A stretch of 64,000 nt of DNA from Tenacibaculum soleae (GCF_001693415.1 NZ_MAKX01000002.1:412553-476552); one strand, 5' to 3'; shown: positions 1 to 8,472, counted from the stretch's first letter. Numbers and translations are program-made. The notes: generated by a model not told the origin, from the letters alone.

Positions 1-1
1 C

Positions 2-457
2 CATGATGATGCTCATGCTCGATTTGATGCTAATAGCAGAAGTTATGAGTATAAAATTTGGCTTGGTAGAAACCCGTTTTCATTAGACACTTCTTGGCAA
101 TTGTATAATAAAAAATTAAATATAGATTTAATGAATCAAGCAGCTTCTATTTTATACAAACATGAAGATTTTGAATGTTTTTCGAAAGTAAAAACAGGTG
201 TTTATACTTTTAATTGTAGTATAACCAACGCTCAATGGATTGTAAAGGGTAACGAGTTAACGTTTTATATCACAGCTAATCGATTTTTAAGGAACATGGT
301 TAGAGCAATTGTTGGTACACTAATAGATGTCGGACTTGGAAAAACCAGTATCAATGAATTTCAAAATATTATAAAAAGTAAAAACAGAAGCAATGCTGGA
401 ACTTCTGCCCCTGCCAAAGGATTATTTTTAACAGCCGTAACTTATGATTATATATAG
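2..457 (+). CDS. truA: tRNA pseudouridine(38-40) synthase TruA, 3' part (5' end outside window)
   Basis: The reading frame is open from the window edge, so the N-terminal half with the catalytic GRTD aspartate is missing. The first visible residues HDDAHARFDANSRSYEYKIW match the middle of TruA, where ARF.A..R.Y.Y leads into the catalytic core. The C-terminal part shows the family's F.ANRFLRNMVRAIVGTL stretch, followed by APAKGLFL near the end. TruA isomerises uridines at tRNA positions 38-40. The stop TAG shares one base with the GTG start of the downstream ABC exporter, so the two are co-transcribed. A second, more divergent TruA-like gene lies at 59602-60393; this copy is the closer match to canonical TruA. 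Confidence 0.93.
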   Translation, partial: HDDAHARFDANSRSYEYKIWLGRNPFSLDTSWQLYNKKLNIDLMNQAASILYKHEDFECFSKVKTGVYTFNCSITNAQWIVKGNELTFYITANRFLRNMVRAIVGTLIDVGLGKTSINEFQNIIKSKNRSNAGTSAPAKGLFLTAVTYDYI

Positions 458-2223
458 TGAGTAAAACAACAGGAAACGCATTTGACATTAAAATTTTTGT
501 ACGACTTATGAGTTTTGCAAAAAAATACCGTTTACGATTCGGTATCGCAGCTATATCAACCATACTTTTAGCTGCTTTTGCTGTTTTAAGTCCTGTTATT
601 TTAATGACAGCTATTGATGATTTTGTTGCCCATAAAGACTTAACTCGATTACTATATTATACAATAACTATGTTGGTTATTTTAGTAATACAAGTATTAT
701 TTCAGTTTAGCTTTATATACTACGCCAATTGGGTTGGCCAACATATTATTAAAGATATTAGAGCCAAAACTTTTCGAAAAATTATGGCATTTAAAATGAG
801 TTATTTCGATAATTCATCTGTTGGAAAATTAGTAACTCGAGTTGTTTCTGACATAGAAACCATAGCTAATTTTTTTACCCAAGGTGTTTTTATGATTATA
901 AGTGATATCTTAAAAATGATTATTGTAATTATTGTAATGTTATACACTAATTGGAAACTAGCTATTATAGCACTTGCAACATTACCTGTTTTAATTTATG
1001 CCACTAAAATTTTCCAAATTGCTATAAAATCAACTTTTCAAGATGTACGAAATCAAGTAGCAAATCTTAACGGATTTGTACAAGAAAGAGTAACTGGGAT
1101 GAAAATTGTACAACTTTTTAATCGTGAAAAAATAGAATACAAAAACTTTGTATCAATTAACGACAAACACAAAAAAGCACACGTAAAAACAGTTTGGTAT
1201 TACTCTATATTTTTTCCTATTGCCGAAATACTATCCTCTATTGCCATTGGCTTAATTGTATGGTACGGTGGCTTGCAAGTTGTAGAAGATAGTACTATTA
1301 CTGTTGGTGCTATTATTGGTTTTATCAAAATGTCGCAAATGTTATTTAGACCACTTCGTCAAATTGCAGATAAATTTAACCAACTTCAAATGGGAATTGT
1401 AGCAGGAGAACGTGTTTTTAATGTAATTGACACCGAAAGCTCTATTTCAAAAAAAGGAACAATTAACACAAGCTCTTTAAAAGGAAGTATTATTTTTAAA
1501 GATGTACACTTTAGTTATATAAAAGATGAAGAAGTTTTAAAAGGCATCAACTTTGAAGTAAACAAAGGAGAAACTATTGCAATTGTTGGTGCCACTGGTG
1601 CAGGGAAATCAACCATCATAAATTTAATTAATCGTTTTTATGAAATTGACAGTGGTAGTATTTGTATAGATAATATTGCTATTGAAGATTACGAAATTAA
1701 TGCGTTACGAAAAAAAGTTGCAGTTGTTTTACAAGATGTTTTTTTATTTTCAGACACCATTTTTAATAATATAACTCTAAAAAACAACAACATTTCTTTA
1801 GACGAAGTTAAACTAGCAGCTAAACAAATTGGTATTCATGAGTTTATTATGAACCTACCTAACAACTATCATTATAACGTTAAAGAACGTGGTGGTATGC
1901 TTTCATCTGGACAGCGACAATTAATCGCTTTTCTACGTGCTTATGTTAGCAAACCGAGTATTTTAATTTTAGATGAAGCAACCTCATCTGTAGACACTCA
2001 CTCTGAACAGATGATTCAGTATGCCACAGACAGAATTACTAAAAACAGAACTTCAATAGTAATTGCGCATCGACTAGCTACAATTAAAAAAGCTGATACC
2101 ATTATTGTCATGGATAAAGGAAACATTGTTGAACAAGGAAATCACAATAAACTTTTAAAGAAAAACAACGGTTATTATAAAAATTTATACGAAAAGCAAT
2201 TTAGTTCTGAAATTAGCTCTTAA
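457..2223 (+). CDS. ABC exporter, fused permease and ATPase (MsbA/MdlB-like)
   Basis: This is a 588-residue half-transporter of the usual length for the MsbA/MdlB class. An N-terminal membrane domain has hydrophobic spans from about residue 25 to 310. The C-terminal ATPase has Walker A GATGAGKST, signature LSSGQRQL (the canonical LSGGQ is here LSSGQ), Walker B ILILDEATS and the switch His in IVIAHRLAT. It should homodimerise or pair with a relative and export lipids, drugs or peptides; the substrate cannot be inferred. The start is GTG at 457, overlapping the truA stop by one base, which implies translational coupling. No accessory protein is adjacent. Confidence 0.92.
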   Translation: MSKTTGNAFDIKIFVRLMSFAKKYRLRFGIAAISTILLAAFAVLSPVILMTAIDDFVAHKDLTRLLYYTITMLVILVIQVLFQFSFIYYANWVGQHIIKDIRAKTFRKIMAFKMSYFDNSSVGKLVTRVVSDIETIANFFTQGVFMIISDILKMIIVIIVMLYTNWKLAIIALATLPVLIYATKIFQIAIKSTFQDVRNQVANLNGFVQERVTGMKIVQLFNREKIEYKNFVSINDKHKKAHVKTVWYYSIFFPIAEILSSIAIGLIVWYGGLQVVEDSTITVGAIIGFIKMSQMLFRPLRQIADKFNQLQMGIVAGERVFNVIDTESSISKKGTINTSSLKGSIIFKDVHFSYIKDEEVLKGINFEVNKGETIAIVGATGAGKSTIINLINRFYEIDSGSICIDNIAIEDYEINALRKKVAVVLQDVFLFSDTIFNNITLKNNNISLDEVKLAAKQIGIHEFIMNLPNNYHYNVKERGGMLSSGQRQLIAFLRAYVSKPSILILDEATSSVDTHSEQMIQYATDRITKNRTSIVIAHRLATIKKADTIIVMDKGNIVEQGNHNKLLKKNNGYYKNLYEKQFSSEISS

Positions 2224-2227
2224 ATTA

Positions 2228-2258
2228 TTTGTTTAGGTCACTCAAAATGATACTTTTG
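2228..2258 (+). promoter_or_regulatory. Bacteroidota-type promoter for the small lipoprotein gene
   Basis: A TTTG box (2228-2231) is followed after 19 bases by TACTTTTG (2251-2258). This fits the flavobacterial consensus TTG, 17-23 bases, TAnnTTTG. It leaves a leader of about 30 bases that is A-rich just before the ATG at 2293, as is usual where Shine-Dalgarno pairing is weak. Confidence 0.7.
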
Positions 2259-2292
2259 TAGTTATCAATCAAAAATTAAAAATTTTAAAAAA

Positions 2293-2739
2293 ATGAAAAA
2301 AGTAATTTTAACTATGTGTGTTGCTGGTGCCCTATTAGCAACTTCTTGTAAAAACGCTAAAGAAGAAACTAAAGACGCTACTGTTGAAGCTGTTGAAACG
2401 GCAACTGACAAAGCTGAAGAAGCTACAACTAAAGCTGTTGAAACAACTGAAGCTGCTGCCAAAGAAGCTACTGAAGCTGTTAAATCTGCACTTGAAGGTG
2501 TTACTATCCCAGAATTTAAAGACCCTAAAGTTGGAGAGTACTTAAAGTCTTACTCTGAATACGCTAAAGCCTATATCGATGCTAAAGGTGATGTTTTAAA
2601 GAACACTGAATTAGCAACTAAAGCTACTGAATTAGCAACTAAAGCTGGTGAAATCACTGGTTCTTTAGATGCTGAAGCTGCTGTAAAATTTAGCGAAGTA
2701 ATGACTGCTATCCAATCTAAAATGGCTCCAGCTAAATAA
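2293..2739 (+). CDS. Small Ala/Glu/Thr/Lys-rich lipoprotein, function unknown
   Basis: The 148-residue product starts with a lipoprotein signal: MKK, a hydrophobic core, then lipobox LATSC with Cys at about residue 19. Residues 20-70 are a low-complexity run of A, E, K, T in heptad/undecad-like spacing (AVETATDKAEEATTKAVE), expected to form a long amphipathic helix, as in apolipoprotein- or LEA-like proteins. A short direct repeat ELATKATELATKAG lies near residues 105-120. It is monocistronic, with its own promoter and a strong terminator, so it may be abundant. A structural or stress role at the envelope is inference only; I do not recognise a named family. Confidence 0.85.
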   Translation: MKKVILTMCVAGALLATSCKNAKEETKDATVEAVETATDKAEEATTKAVETTEAAAKEATEAVKSALEGVTIPEFKDPKVGEYLKSYSEYAKAYIDAKGDVLKNTELATKATELATKAGEITGSLDAEAAVKFSEVMTAIQSKMAPAK

Positions 2740-2756
2740 TTTTAGCTTTATAAAAT

Positions 2757-2787
2757 TAAAAAGCTCGCAATTGCGAGCTTTTTTTAT
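2757..2787. terminator. Bidirectional intrinsic terminator
   Basis: A perfect stem AAGCTCGCAA/TTGCGAGCTT (2761-2780) is flanked by A-rich sequence on the left and a T run on the right. It can end both the lipoprotein gene (plus) and the convergent cdaA (minus). Confidence 0.85.
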
Positions 2788-3566
2788 GCTGTTAAATCTT
2801 TTTGCAATTTCACAAATAAGTCATCTGGTGTTTTATACAATACAAATTCACCATTATTTATGTATGATATCTCTCCTGTTTCTTCTGAAACCAATAAACA
2901 AATAGCATCCGTTTTTTCTGTAACACCAATTGCAGCTCTATGTCTTAATCCAAAACGAGCCGGTATTTTTGTACTATCAGAAACAGGCAAAACTACACGA
3001 GTAGCGATTATAAAATTGTCACGAATAACTGTTGCCCCATCATGTAAAGGACTATTCTTATAAAAAATACTTTCTAAAATAGCTTCATTTACCAAAGCAT
3101 TCATTTTATCTCCAGTATTAATTAAAAAATCTAAATTATTTGTTTTTTCAATTACCAACAAAGCGCCTGTTCTGGTTTTAGACATACTCCTACAAGCTTT
3201 TAAAATTGTTTCAACATCAACTTCTGAATTAGCTTCTGTTTTCATAAAATTTAATTGATTTAAAAAACCTCTTTTTGTTGAAAAATTAGTAGTACCTATC
3301 ATCAATAAAAATTTTCTAATTTCTTGCTGAAAAACAATAATTAACGCAATAACTCCACCGGAAAGCAAATACCCTAAAATACCACTTAACATTTCCATAT
3401 GAAGTGCTTGGGTTATTTTCCAAATTAAAAAAATTAGTGTAATTCCTATAACAATATTAATAGCAACAGTACCTTTTAATAGCTTATATATGTAATATAA
3501 CAAAACAGCTACTAAAATAATATCAAGTACATCTAGAAACGAAAAATCAATAAAATCTAAATTCAT
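2784..3566 (-). CDS. cdaA: Diadenylate cyclase CdaA (c-di-AMP synthase)
   Basis: CdaA condenses two ATP into the second messenger cyclic di-AMP at the inner membrane. The 260 residues match the family length. Hydrophobic helices span about residues 12-30, 35-52 and 66-80, followed by the DisA_N cyclase domain. Both catalytic signatures are present: DGA at 176-178 (in SPLHDGATVI) and RHR at 208-210 (in FGLRHRAAIG). It lies 35 bases downstream of folP on the same strand, so the two probably form an operon; this folP-cdaA pairing is one I associate with Bacteroidota. No c-di-AMP phosphodiesterase is seen in the window. Confidence 0.95.
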   Translation of the reverse strand: MNLDFIDFSFLDVLDIILVAVLLYYIYKLLKGTVAINIVIGITLIFLIWKITQALHMEMLSGILGYLLSGGVIALIIVFQQEIRKFLLMIGTTNFSTKRGFLNQLNFMKTEANSEVDVETILKACRSMSKTRTGALLVIEKTNNLDFLINTGDKMNALVNEAILESIFYKNSPLHDGATVIRDNFIIATRVVLPVSDSTKIPARFGLRHRAAIGVTEKTDAICLLVSEETGEISYINNGEFVLYKTPDDLFVKLQKDLTA

Positions 3567-3601
3567 TAATTACTTTTAGAGTTTTAGTAAATGTAATCAT
3601 T

Positions 3602-4429
3602 TTATCGTAATTGTGCTACAATCTTAACTGCTTCGACCGCCTCCTTTACATCATGAACCCTTAAAATATTAGTCCCATTTAACAATGCAACTGTGTTAGC
3701 AACTGTAGTTGCATTTAAAGCTTTTTGAGGAGTAATGTCAAGTAAATTATATAACATTGATTTTCTAGAAACGCCTGTTAAAATTGGTAACTCTAAATTT
3801 TTAAATAACGACAACTTATTTAACAACTCGAAATTATGCACTCCTGTTTTACCAAACCCAAAACCAACATCAATAATAACATCGTTTACTTTTAACTGGC
3901 GTAATTTTAGCAATTGCGCGGCAAAAAACGAAGTAACCTCAGTTACAATATCTTTATAAACAGGATTTGTTTGCATGTTTTGAGGAACACCTTGCATGTG
4001 CATCATAATATATGGCACCTGTAATTTTGCCACAACGTCAAACATTTCTTCATCCATATTTCCACCAGAAATATCGTTAACCAACGCCGCCCCTGCATTG
4101 ATAGCCTTGTTTGCAACATTGCTTCGAAATGAATCTACCGAAATAATAATTTCAGGAAAATGCTTTATCAATAATTCAATTACTGGTATAATCCTTTGTA
4201 TTTCTTTTTCTTCTAAAACATTTTCTGCTCCTGGTCTTGATGAATACGCTCCAACATCAATAAATGTAGCTCCTTCATTTAACATTTTTTCAGCTTGAGT
4301 AAGAATAGTCTTCTCGTCCTTATACTTTCCTCCATCAAAAAAAGAATCTGGAGTTATATTTAAAATCCCCATTACTTTTGGTGAGGTCAGGTCGATTAAT
4401 GTTCCTTTGCAATTAATTGTCATTATCAT
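3602..4429 (-). CDS. folP: Dihydropteroate synthase
   Basis: FolP joins para-aminobenzoate to dihydropterin pyrophosphate in folate synthesis and is the sulfonamide target. The 275 residues form the expected TIM barrel. Signature 1 is MGILNITPDSFFDGG, signature 2 is the region around DVGAYSSRPGA, and further motifs are SVDSFR, LVNDISGG, MHMQG and DVGFGFGKT. The start could be ATG at 4429 or at 4423, two codons later (MIMTINC); nothing in the upstream sequence decides. It is divergent from the DUF1599 gene and is followed by cdaA. folC, a later folate gene, is at 50909-52117. Confidence 0.95.
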   Translation of the reverse strand: MIMTINCKGTLIDLTSPKVMGILNITPDSFFDGGKYKDEKTILTQAEKMLNEGATFIDVGAYSSRPGAENVLEEKEIQRIIPVIELLIKHFPEIIISVDSFRSNVANKAINAGAALVNDISGGNMDEEMFDVVAKLQVPYIMMHMQGVPQNMQTNPVYKDIVTEVTSFFAAQLLKLRQLKVNDVIIDVGFGFGKTGVHNFELLNKLSLFKNLELPILTGVSRKSMLYNLLDITPQKALNATTVANTVALLNGTNILRVHDVKEAVEAVKIVAQLR

Positions 4430-4471
4430 AAATTTCTAAGTAAAAATAAATGAAAAGCTTTTAATATTTAC

Positions 4472-4479
4472 TATTTTTG
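4472..4479 (+). promoter_or_regulatory. Candidate -7 element for the DUF1599 gene
   Basis: TATTTTTG matches TAnnTTTG 24 bases before the ATG at 4504. No clear TTG box is seen at the expected distance upstream. Confidence 0.45.
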
Positions 4480-4503
4480 ATGGATTACTTTTAAATAAAA
4501 AAG

Positions 4504-5049
4504 ATGCAAAACACATCCAAACAATATGATGTAGTAGTAGAAGAATGTAGTAGTTTGTTTATAAAAAAGATGAGCGACTACGGTAGTGCATGGCGAATTT
4601 TAAGGCTTCCATCACTAACCGATCAAATTTTTATAAAAGCACAACGCATCCGTCAGTTACAAGAAAACACAGAACGTATGGTTGATGAAGGCGAAAAATC
4701 AGAGTTTATTGGTATAATTAACTATTCAATAATGGCTTTAATTCAATTAGAATTAGGAGTTGCTGACCAACCAGATTTGAATACAGCAGAAGCCACTTCT
4801 TTATATAATAAACATATAAAAATAACCAAAGAGCTGATGCTAAATAAAAACCACGATTATGGTGAAGCTTGGAGAGATATGAGAATCTCATCATTAACCG
4901 ATTTAATTTTACAAAAGTTACTTCGCGTAAAACAAATTGAAGATAATCATGGAAAAACTTTGGTATCTGAAGGAATTGATGCAAATTACCAAGATATGAT
5001 TAATTATGCTATTTTTGCTTTAATTCATCACTCAGAATTAGACAGTTAA
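4504..5049 (+). CDS. DUF1599-family protein with an internal duplication
   Basis: This 181-residue soluble protein is built from two similar halves. DYGSAWRILRLPSLTDQI (about residues 24-41) is repeated as DYGEAWRDMRISSLTDLI (about 119-136). Each is followed by a K..R..Q..E helix and an INY(S/A)I.ALI helix. This is the pattern I know as DUF1599, also described as a nucleotide-modification-associated domain. The function is unknown; all-alpha pyrophosphohydrolase-like folds are one possibility. It precedes the DoxX-like gene by 16 bases and probably shares its transcript. Confidence 0.8.
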   Translation: MQNTSKQYDVVVEECSSLFIKKMSDYGSAWRILRLPSLTDQIFIKAQRIRQLQENTERMVDEGEKSEFIGIINYSIMALIQLELGVADQPDLNTAEATSLYNKHIKITKELMLNKNHDYGEAWRDMRISSLTDLILQKLLRVKQIEDNHGKTLVSEGIDANYQDMINYAIFALIHHSELDS

Positions 5050-5065
5050 CCTTAAACCCCAAAAA

Positions 5066-6043
5066 ATGATTTTAAAACTTTTAACGCACATTTCAAGAGT
5101 ATTAGTTGGACTTTTATTTATCTATTCAGGATTTGTAAAACTCGTAGACCCTATTGGATCACAATATAAATTTCAAGAATATTTTAGTGAGGGCGTATTA
5201 AATATGGAGTTTTTAATCCCATACACACTACCTTTTGCTATACTTTTAATTATATCTGAATTAGTTTTCGGTGTAATGCTTTTGGTTGGATACAAACCCA
5301 AACTTACCGTATGGAGTATTTTTAGTCTTAACTTAGTATTCTTATTTTTAACCTGGTACTCATACACTTATAACAAAGTTACAGACTGTGGATGTTTTGG
5401 TGATGCTTTAAAACTTACACCTAAAGAAACTTTCTATAAAAATGTGGTATTTATGGTTTTTATAGTAATTCTAATTTTCGGTTTAAAACACATCAAACCT
5501 TTACTTTCTGAAAAACTTGGTGCTATAAAAACATACGGAACCATATTAGTTTCATTATTTATTACTTATTATGTATTAAATCATTTACCGATTATTGATT
5601 TTAGAGCATACTCAATAGGAACTGATATTGCTGAAGGAATGAAATACCAAGAAGATAGTGATGAAGTCCCTCCTATTCATGATTTTATGATTGAAACAGA
5701 TGAAAACGGAGACCAATTAGAAAACATGCTTGCTAAAGACAAAGCAATGCTTGTTATCATGTACAATTTTGATAAAACAGAAAAAGAAGGTATTGCTGCA
5801 ATTTCTAAAACCGCTGCAAATGCCAAAGCAAAAGGGTACGAAATTTATGTTTTAACAGCTTCTTACATTGAAGATTTAGCGGCAACTCAAAAAGAATTCA
5901 ACCTACCATATACCTTTGGTTTTTGTGACGAAACTGCTTTAAAAACTGTTATTAGAGCAAATCCGGGAATTGTTACGGTTGAAAAAGGAATTATCGTAGG
6001 CAAATGGAATTGGACAGATGCCGAAGACGTTATTTTAAAATAA
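5066..6043 (+). CDS. DoxX/MauE-like membrane protein with a thioredoxin-like C-terminal region (BT_3928-type)
   Basis: The N-terminal ~190 residues hold hydrophobic spans with the DoxX/MauE look (SRVLVGLLFIYSGFVKLVDP) and a conserved CGCFGD after the second span. The C-terminal ~130 residues are soluble and resemble a degenerate thioredoxin-like domain (LVIMYNFDKTEKEG, then YEIYVLTAS, then FCDETALKTVIRANPGIV), without a CxxC pair. The whole matches the family annotated as BT_3928 in Bacteroidota, of unknown role and possibly concerned with quinone or thiol redox. I expect tpiA after this gene in many relatives, but here it is followed by a terminator and fluC. Confidence 0.8.
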   Translation: MILKLLTHISRVLVGLLFIYSGFVKLVDPIGSQYKFQEYFSEGVLNMEFLIPYTLPFAILLIISELVFGVMLLVGYKPKLTVWSIFSLNLVFLFLTWYSYTYNKVTDCGCFGDALKLTPKETFYKNVVFMVFIVILIFGLKHIKPLLSEKLGAIKTYGTILVSLFITYYVLNHLPIIDFRAYSIGTDIAEGMKYQEDSDEVPPIHDFMIETDENGDQLENMLAKDKAMLVIMYNFDKTEKEGIAAISKTAANAKAKGYEIYVLTASYIEDLAATQKEFNLPYTFGFCDETALKTVIRANPGIVTVEKGIIVGKWNWTDAEDVILK

Positions 6044-6068
6044 CCTCGCTTTATAATATTCACACAAT

Positions 6069-6098
6069 AAAACCTCACATAATTGTGAGGTTTTATTA
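6069..6098 (+). terminator. Intrinsic terminator
   Basis: Stem AAAACCTCACA/TGTGAGGTTTT (6069-6079 and 6084-6094) has a 4-base loop and T-rich tail. It ends the DUF1599/DoxX unit just before fluC. Confidence 0.8.
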
Positions 6099-6111
6099 TT
6101 TTAGCAAAGAC

Positions 6112-6483
6112 ATGAAACAACTATTACTCGTTTTTATTGGTGGCGGTTTTGGAAGCATTTTAAGATTCTTAATAGGAAAAACTTTAAACAACACGCAAAC
6201 AGGAATTCCATACGGAACTTTTACCGCAAATATTTTCGGAAGCTTGCTTATTGGTATCATTTTAGGTTTAGCTGCCAAAAACGAAGCCTTGTCTCAAAAT
6301 AACACATTACTACTCGCAACAGGTTTTTGTGGCGGATTTACCACATTTTCAACCTTCGCTTATGAAAATCATATATTTTTAAAATCTGGAGATTTCACTT
6401 CGTTTGCCCTATATACAATCGCAAGTTTTGTTCTCGGTTTTTTAGCTGTTTTTATCGGAATATACCTTATCAAATTTATTTAA
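6112..6483 (+). CDS. crcB: Fluoride ion channel FluC (CrcB)
   Basis: FluC exports cytoplasmic fluoride as a dual-topology dimer in the inner membrane. The 123 residues fit the family size, with four hydrophobic segments. Family motifs are GGGFGSILRF, PYGTFTANIFGS (the conserved TxxxN region) and GFCGGFTTFSTFAYE, which carries the sodium-site/TTFST signature. ATG 6112 is chosen because upstream in-frame codons run through the terminator hairpin and into the previous gene. No fluoride riboswitch is visible in the 68-base gap. It lies 3 bases before the enoyl-CoA hydratase gene. Confidence 0.93.
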   Translation: MKQLLLVFIGGGFGSILRFLIGKTLNNTQTGIPYGTFTANIFGSLLIGIILGLAAKNEALSQNNTLLLATGFCGGFTTFSTFAYENHIFLKSGDFTSFALYTIASFVLGFLAVFIGIYLIKFI

Positions 6484-6486
6484 ATC

Positions 6487-7191
6487 ATGAACAAATTAGT
6501 ACAATATACATCAAAAGATAACTACGCAATCATTACCCTTTTTAACGGTAAAGTAAATGCAATTTCACACGAAGTAATAGACACCTTAAACTCTTTATTA
6601 GATAAAGCTGAGCAAGAGAAAAAAACAGTAATCTTAACTGGTCAATCAGGAATGTTTTCTGCTGGTTATGATTTAAAAAGCATGACTGCATCACCTGAAT
6701 CTGCTTTAGAGTTAGTTACCAAAGGGTCAAAACTATCACACAGAATGTTATCTTTTCCTTTTCCAATTATTATTGCTTGTTCTGGACACGCAATTGCTAA
6801 AGGAGCTTTTTTGTTGCTTTCAGCAGATTACAGATTGGGTACCGAAGGTAATTTTAAAATAGGATTAAACGAAGTGATGATTGGAATGACCATGCACAAT
6901 GCTGGTATTGAAATAGCCAAAGCCCGTTTAACTCCTGTTTATTTTGAACGAAGTGTAAACAATTCTGAAATTTACAACCCAAAAGATGCTATTACCGCAG
7001 GGTTTTTAGACAAAATTGTTCCAGAAAACCATCTATTACCAACGGCTATTAAAATTGCCGAAATGTTTTCTTCTTTAAATCCCAAAGCACATGCTGCAAC
7101 CAAATTAAAAGTTAGAAAAAATTATTTAACTTCATTAAAAGAAGCTATTCAACAAGACCTTATAGAGGGATTACATCCTCCTATTAAATAA
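6487..7191 (+). CDS. Enoyl-CoA hydratase/isomerase (crotonase) family protein
   Basis: This 234-residue protein has the crotonase fold. The first oxyanion-hole region is MFSAGYDLKSM (about residues 57-67). The second is the CSGHAIAKGAFLLLSADYRLG stretch (about 98-118), and the NEVMIGMTM segment carries the Glu often used in catalysis. The substrate is not evident; fatty acid or branched-chain acyl-CoA degradation is likely, in keeping with the acyl-CoA dehydrogenase at 58285 and the methylmalonyl-CoA mutase at 9961-13366. It sits 3 bases after fluC and ends at a terminator. Confidence 0.85.
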   Translation: MNKLVQYTSKDNYAIITLFNGKVNAISHEVIDTLNSLLDKAEQEKKTVILTGQSGMFSAGYDLKSMTASPESALELVTKGSKLSHRMLSFPFPIIIACSGHAIAKGAFLLLSADYRLGTEGNFKIGLNEVMIGMTMHNAGIEIAKARLTPVYFERSVNNSEIYNPKDAITAGFLDKIVPENHLLPTAIKIAEMFSSLNPKAHAATKLKVRKNYLTSLKEAIQQDLIEGLHPPIK

Positions 7192-7193
7192 AA

Positions 7194-7221
7194 AAAGCCT
7201 GCTAATTGCAGGCTTTTTTTA
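7194..7221. terminator. Bidirectional intrinsic terminator
   Basis: Stem AAAAAGCCTGC/GCAGGCTTTTT around loop TAATT, with A and T runs on the two sides. It separates the convergent enoyl-CoA hydratase gene and the DUF1684 gene. Confidence 0.85.
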
Positions 7222-7827
7222 TTATTTTTTATATGCCATTACTCCCGCCTCAACTTCTATATCTAAATAATTATCTCGCGGTGTAATAGGACAAGAATAC
7301 CGATCACTATAAGCACAATAAGGGTTATAAGCTTTATTAAAATCGATTACAATAGTTTCTGCTTTACTTTCATCAGTAGTCAATACATCAATAAAACGAC
7401 CTCCTTCATAAGATGTTTTTCCATTTGTTTTATCAAAAAAAGGTAAAAACAAATTGTTTTCATAAGTCAATTCTGGGTTCACATCTTTATAAATAGACAA
7501 CTCAAAACTTTGTTTATCTATCGTAAAAGAAATCACCCCATATTTTTTGTAAATCGCAATCCTATCAGTTGTCGTTGGAAAATTAAATGTAGGCGCATCA
7601 GGGGTTTTTACAATTTTTGCTGTTACCTTATATTTATCATCAATCTTAAAAAAAGATAATCCTTTAAAATTTTTCAAATCTTTTTTTGTTAAAGGAGATT
7701 TGGAAGCGTCTTTAAAATCTGCATTCATTTCCCTTTGAAAAAGGGATTCCCCTGCAACCTTTCTTTTTGCGTCATTACTACATGATTGAATAACAGCTAT
7801 AATAATTATGATAAAAATTCTCTTCAT
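7222..7827 (-). CDS. DUF1684 family lipoprotein
   Basis: The 201-residue product has a short lipoprotein signal with Cys at about residue 16 (AVIQSCSN), so it should be anchored in the envelope. The C-terminal half carries the DUF1684 signature: GGRFIDV, then VIDFNKAYNPYCAYSDRYSC, then PITPRDNYLDIEVEAG. The cluster YNPYCAY...YSCP has two conserved cysteines that may form a disulfide or bind metal. Function is unknown. A candidate minus-strand -7 element (TATTTTTG, seen as CAAAAATA at 7886-7893) lies about 60 bases upstream. It is transcribed alone. Confidence 0.82.
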   Translation of the reverse strand: MKRIFIIIIIAVIQSCSNDAKRKVAGESLFQREMNADFKDASKSPLTKKDLKNFKGLSFFKIDDKYKVTAKIVKTPDAPTFNFPTTTDRIAIYKKYGVISFTIDKQSFELSIYKDVNPELTYENNLFLPFFDKTNGKTSYEGGRFIDVLTTDESKAETIVIDFNKAYNPYCAYSDRYSCPITPRDNYLDIEVEAGVMAYKK

Positions 7828-8241
7828 CTAATAAAATAATACTTTTACCTTTTTAAAAGGTGCTTACCTCTATAATTCCTCGCATCAAAAATACTTTATT
7901 CTTAATAATTTTACCTTATCAAATATTACATTATTAGTAAAAACAATGTTATTTGTTAAAATTATATTAAGAAATTTGAAATATTCACAAAAAATTATTA
8001 CATTTAACTTAATAGATTATAACTATAGTTGATAAAAAAGTAAATTTTAACACTAATTTACCATATAAAGAAAAATTATAAATAAATAAAACAAATTGAT
8101 TGTTTTATTATAGGTTAACAAAAAGATTAATATATATTTGCTGCCCATTTATTTTATAATTTAACTGTTTCTTACGCAAGACGCAAGAATCAATTAAACG
8201 TAATCTAAAAGATAATTTAATTAAATATAAGTAGGTATTTT
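7828..8241. other. 414-base intergenic region between divergent genes
   Basis: Very AT-rich, with no supported ORF or RNA gene. It holds a possible minus-strand -7 element at 7886-7893 for the DUF1684 gene and a plus-strand TATATTTG at 8133-8140 for the 76-residue gene. The latter implies a leader of about 95 bases, containing a direct repeat ACGCAAG ACGCAAG (8174-8187) and a weak TTACG/CGTAA pairing. Confidence 0.6.
8133..8140 (+). promoter_or_regulatory. Candidate -7 element for the 76-residue gene
   Basis: TATATTTG matches TAnnTTTG exactly. It lies about 100 bases before the ATG at 8242, giving an unusually long leader for this genome. No firm TTG box is seen upstream. Confidence 0.5.
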
Positions 8242-8472
8242 ATGAATTCAGAATTAATTAGTAAAGCAGACGAATTTGAGCACAGGAAATTCAAGTTTAT
8301 TACTACTAGTGATAGAATATTAGCTTCAAGAGAGGTAAAATCTTTAATCCTAGAGATAAACGAAGTATATAAAGAAACTAAAGATAGCGAATTAATGGAC
8401 GCTATGAAACGATTAACAGTTGTAAAACAACGAATCGAAAAAAGATTAAAAGGAAAACCTTTGACTGCTTAA
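8242..8472 (+). CDS. Small conserved-looking charged protein, function unknown
   Basis: The 76-residue product is rich in Lys, Arg and Glu and predicted mostly helical (AREVKSLILEINEVYKETKD-like runs). It has no signal peptide, membrane span or cysteine. It has its own promoter-like element and a strong terminator (8561-8595), so it is an independent transcription unit. The basic C-terminus (KQRIEKRLKGKP) would suit RNA, DNA or ribosome contact, but that is inference. I do not recognise a family. ATG 8242 is the first start in a frame whose residues look protein-like throughout. Confidence 0.7.
   Translation: MNSELISKADEFEHRKFKFITTSDRILASREVKSLILEINEVYKETKDSELMDAMKRLTVVKQRIEKRLKGKPLTA

Noticed and set aside
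2265..2462. Minus-strand ORF rich in A, S and V
   Set aside because: It is the reverse complement of the low-complexity lipoprotein gene.
6004..6111. N-terminal extension of FluC starting inside the upstream gene
   Set aside because: It runs through the end of the DoxX-like gene and the terminator hairpin; the family begins at MKQLLLVFIGGG (6112).
6044..6111. Possible fluoride riboswitch before crcB
   Set aside because: The gap is taken up by a terminator hairpin and shows no fluoride-aptamer motif.
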